Assembly: GCA_027311205.1 (NCBI GenBank)
Contig: DAICZI010000054.1
Location: 1-8,606, forward strand
Source: Beijerinckiaceae bacterium
GTDB lineage: Bacteria; Pseudomonadota; Alphaproteobacteria; Rhizobiales; Beijerinckiaceae
Direction: 5' to 3'
Length of the DNA stretch: 8,606 nucleotides
Positions within the stretch are counted from its first letter, which is position 1. Each line of letters opens with the position of its first letter. The notes below the pieces were generated by a model. That model saw only the letters and a list, made by a program, of their open reading frames with translations, did not search any database and was not told the origin of the DNA. This document shows, in pieces, positions 7,465 through 8,606 of this stretch. Made by a program: the position numbers and the translations under genes.

Positions 7465-8046
7465 CTAAAAGGTGCCAATTTTCTGCTTCTGGACGGCGAG
7501 CAGGTGCTTGTGCGTGACGTCAGCTAGTTGGAGCCGCGCCTTGATTTCCGCCTGAATCCTGATGAACAGATGCGCCGTAGCCTCCGCATCTGCCAGTGCC
7601 CGGTGAAACTGCCCGGACATCGGCAATTTGAGCGATTTGACCATCGTGCCGAGCCTGTGGTCGGGCAAATTCGAAAACACCCGCCGCGACAGGCGCACGG
7701 AACACAAAAATTCCTGGCTGCGCCGCTGGCCGATTTTGCCCAGGCCGTCATCCCAGAATTTGCGGTCAAAACTGGCATTATGTGCCACCAGCGGATAGGT
7801 GCCAGCAAAGGCGCAGGCTTCCGCCATGACGGTCGTCAGCGGCCTCGCTTTTTGGATCATGGCATTGGTGATGCCGGTATATCTTTTGATAAAGGGCGAC
7901 AGGCGCACGCCGCCATTCATCAGGCCTTGATAGCGATCCACGATCTGGCCATCGCGCACCAGAACAATGCCAATTTCAGTGGCGCAATCGCCCACCTTCG
8001 GCGAAAGGCCCGTGGTTTCGAAATCCACAATGGCATAGGTATGCAT
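7465..8046 (-). CDS. DnaQ-like (DEDDh) 3'-5' exonuclease
   Basis: A 193-residue protein of the RNase T/DnaQ exonuclease superfamily that removes nucleotides from 3' ends using two metal ions. All five catalytic residues are present: Asp8 and Glu10 in DFETTG (Exo I), Asp94 in HNASFDRKF (Exo II), and His148 with Asp153 in HRALADAEAT (Exo III). The DEDDh arrangement relates it to the epsilon proofreading subunit and the PolC exonuclease domain. It is short and has no polymerase-binding tail or second domain, so it is more likely a stand-alone repair or RNA/DNA trimming nuclease than the replicative epsilon subunit. The ATG at 8044-8046 is preceded by a strong ribosome site with 6-nt spacing, and the conserved Exo I motif follows after seven residues; an in-frame codon at 8079 lacks this. 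Ends 21 bp from the convergent rimO stop. The specific physiological substrate is unknown. Confidence 0.9.
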   Translation of the reverse strand: MHTYAIVDFETTGLSPKVGDCATEIGIVLVRDGQIVDRYQGLMNGGVRLSPFIKRYTGITNAMIQKARPLTTVMAEACAFAGTYPLVAHNASFDRKFWDDGLGKIGQRRSQEFLCSVRLSRRVFSNLPDHRLGTMVKSLKLPMSGQFHRALADAEATAHLFIRIQAEIKARLQLADVTHKHLLAVQKQKIGTF

Positions 8047-8052
8047 CCAGAA

Positions 8053-8060
8053 CCTCCCCC
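8053..8060 (-). promoter_or_regulatory. Strong ribosome binding site of the exonuclease gene
   Basis: On the minus strand GGGGGAGG ends 6 nt before the ATG at 8046. It is the best Shine-Dalgarno match in the window and decides the start of the exonuclease gene against the longer in-frame alternative. Confidence 0.8.
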
Positions 8061-8096
8061 ATCGCCGCGCCGCTTGCATGGGCAGGCGTGTTCAGG

Positions 8097-8270
8097 TCAT
8101 ACCGACACATTACGCCATGACATGGCTGAGCCCATAATCAGGCAGCCAGAGCCGCGAGCTTTATAACGTCCGGCAGCATCACGTAAAAGCTTGCGAGTGC
8201 CAAGGCTGGCAAGTGTGTTGAACAGGCCACGCGCTTCTTTTTCCCCTGTGACATCGCGGCAGAACCATGT
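8097..8270 (-). pseudogene. Possible 3' remnant of an unrecognised gene beside the insertion sequence
   Basis: This minus-strand frame stays open for 57 codons between a TGA at 8271-8273 and a TGA at 8097-8099. The translation looks protein-like: a stretch rich in Arg, Lys, Leu, Ala and Gly (GEKEARGLFNTLASLGTRK, then LLRDAAGRY) followed by a C-terminal end SAMSWRNVSV. No ATG, GTG or TTG occurs in its first two thirds, so it cannot start normally and would be the tail of a damaged gene. About half of its codons end in G or C, visibly fewer than in the neighbouring genes, which argues either for relaxed selection or against coding. I do not recognise the family. The adjacent IS end at 8291 offers a reason for the damage, although the stop at 8271 lies outside the IS. 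The rest of the 8047-8290 stretch holds only the exonuclease ribosome site, a TATAAA sequence (8160-8165, minus) and a small inverted repeat. Confidence 0.25.
8198..8211. repeat. Small perfect inverted repeat in the intergenic stretch
   Basis: TGCCA (8198-8202) and TGGCA (8207-8211) flank a 4-nt loop AGGC. The flanks CTTGC (8190-8194) and GCAAG (8209-8213) are also complementary and give an alternative pairing. It could be a hairpin or a protein site upstream of the exonuclease gene; the arms are short enough to occur by chance. Confidence 0.25.
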
Positions 8271-8290
8271 TCACCTGTCGCAGCGTGCCA

Positions 8291-8606
8291 CAGGGCTCCG
8301 AATCCGGGTTAACGCTGGGTGGCTCCCAAGGCGTTGGCGAGATAATCGTCGGTCCATCCGGCGATTTTTCTGCGCAGCTTGATGCTGGTGCGCCTGGGTT
8401 TGGTGGCTTTTCGTTGTGGTTTTAGCGGCGGCGGCCTTTGGGGCTCCGGGGCGGTTCTGACGAGATTTACGGCGAAATGTCTGACGACGGCCATGTTCTT
8501 TGCGCCGTGACCTTTACGCAGGCGGGATTGGTCTTCGGCGAAGACGACGTCGAGCACCCAGTGCAATTGGTTCTCAATGCCCCAATGGCCACGCACGGCC
8601 CGCGCC
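8291..8606 (-). mobile_element. Right (3') end of an ISAs1-family insertion sequence, cut by the window edge
   Basis: The boundary is placed at CAGGGCTCCG (8291-8300), because ISAs1-family elements typically end in CAGGG and this sequence lies 18 bp beyond the transposase stop codon, where the terminal inverted repeat should be. Only the transposase C-terminal end is in the window; a complete element would be about 1.2-1.5 kb. The other end and the 8-10 bp target duplication cannot be seen. The candidate duplication on this side would be the bases directly left of 8291 (ending GCGTGCCA). Confidence 0.7.
8309..8606 (-). CDS. ISAs1-family transposase, C-terminal part (truncated by window edge)
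   Basis: The visible 98-99 residues are the C-terminal end of a DDE transposase. The block ARAVRGHWGIENQLHWVLDV, continuing to F.ED.SR and then KNMAVVRHFAVNLV, is the signature of ISAs1/H-repeat transposases and contains the Glu of the catalytic DDE triad in GIEN. The frame is open to the window edge, so the gene starts beyond 8606; the apparent GTG start at 8594-8596 is simply a Val within the conserved block. After this block comes a proline- and lysine-rich stretch (about 25 residues) and then the usual ending with KLRRKIAGWTDDYL. It stops with TAA at 8309-8311, just inside the IS end. Whether the complete element is intact and active cannot be judged from here. Confidence 0.88.
   Translation of the reverse strand, partial: ARAVRGHWGIENQLHWVLDVVFAEDQSRLRKGHGAKNMAVVRHFAVNLVRTAPEPQRPPPLKPQRKATKPRRTSIKLRRKIAGWTDDYLANALGATQR

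Noticed and set aside
7528..8166. Plus-strand open frame of 212 codons opposite the exonuclease
   Set aside because: It is antisense to a gene with all five catalytic residues and a strong ribosome site, and shows no domain of its own.
8138..8254. Small minus-strand frame of 38 codons starting with an ATG at 8252-8254 (basic start, hydrophobic rest)
   Set aside because: It has no ribosome site, and it overlaps the longer and more protein-like frame at 8097-8270. A small membrane peptide cannot be excluded but is not supported.
1..8606. tRNA or rRNA genes, CRISPR arrays, phage genes or defence systems
   Set aside because: No cloverleaf, regularly spaced repeat, integrase or toxin-antitoxin or nuclease cassette was recognised; the only mobile sequence is the IS end at 8291-8606.

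Overview
The window looks like chromosomal DNA of a GC-rich alphaproteobacterium, probably Hyphomicrobiales-like. This rests on high GC, strong third-position G/C in the genes, and the style of the housekeeping proteins; no rRNA or other lineage marker is present. Seven full or nearly full protein genes are visible, plus the edge of an insertion sequence. Six of the seven run on the minus strand; only rimO is on the plus strand.

Layout from left to right. Positions 36-3569 (minus) hold a three-gene cassette of a nucleoside-type (BMP/YufOPQ-like) ABC importer: a double-domain ATPase (2034-3569) followed by two different permeases (956-2044 and 36-959). The three genes overlap by 11 and 4 bases, so they are almost certainly translated from one mRNA. 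The lipoprotein that would deliver the substrate is not in the window. Upstream, at 3700-6008 (minus), an EcsA-like ATPase and a large 12-helix membrane protein abut and form a second, unrelated ABC system of the putative-exporter type. A 130-bp gap separates the two ABC units. It contains a weak promoter candidate and three copies of the hexamer CTGATG/CATCAG, which could be an operator.

At 6009-6123 is a short divergent intergenic region with an imperfect inverted repeat just ahead of rimO. rimO (6124-7443, plus) encodes the radical-SAM methylthiotransferase of ribosomal protein S12. It converges with a DEDDh 3'-5' exonuclease gene (7465-8046, minus), leaving 21 bp between them.

From 8047 to 8290 there is no convincing intact gene. 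One frame (8097-8270, minus) reads like the tail of a broken gene. At 8291 an ISAs1-family insertion sequence begins with the terminal motif CAGGG. The C-terminal part of its transposase (8309 to the window edge, minus) is visible, and the rest lies outside the window.

Overall this is an ordinary core-genome stretch with two transporters, bounded on the right by a mobile element. I did not find a convincing undescribed system. The most useful leads are the repeat cluster in front of the importer, the hairpin in front of rimO, and the gene remnant next to the IS.
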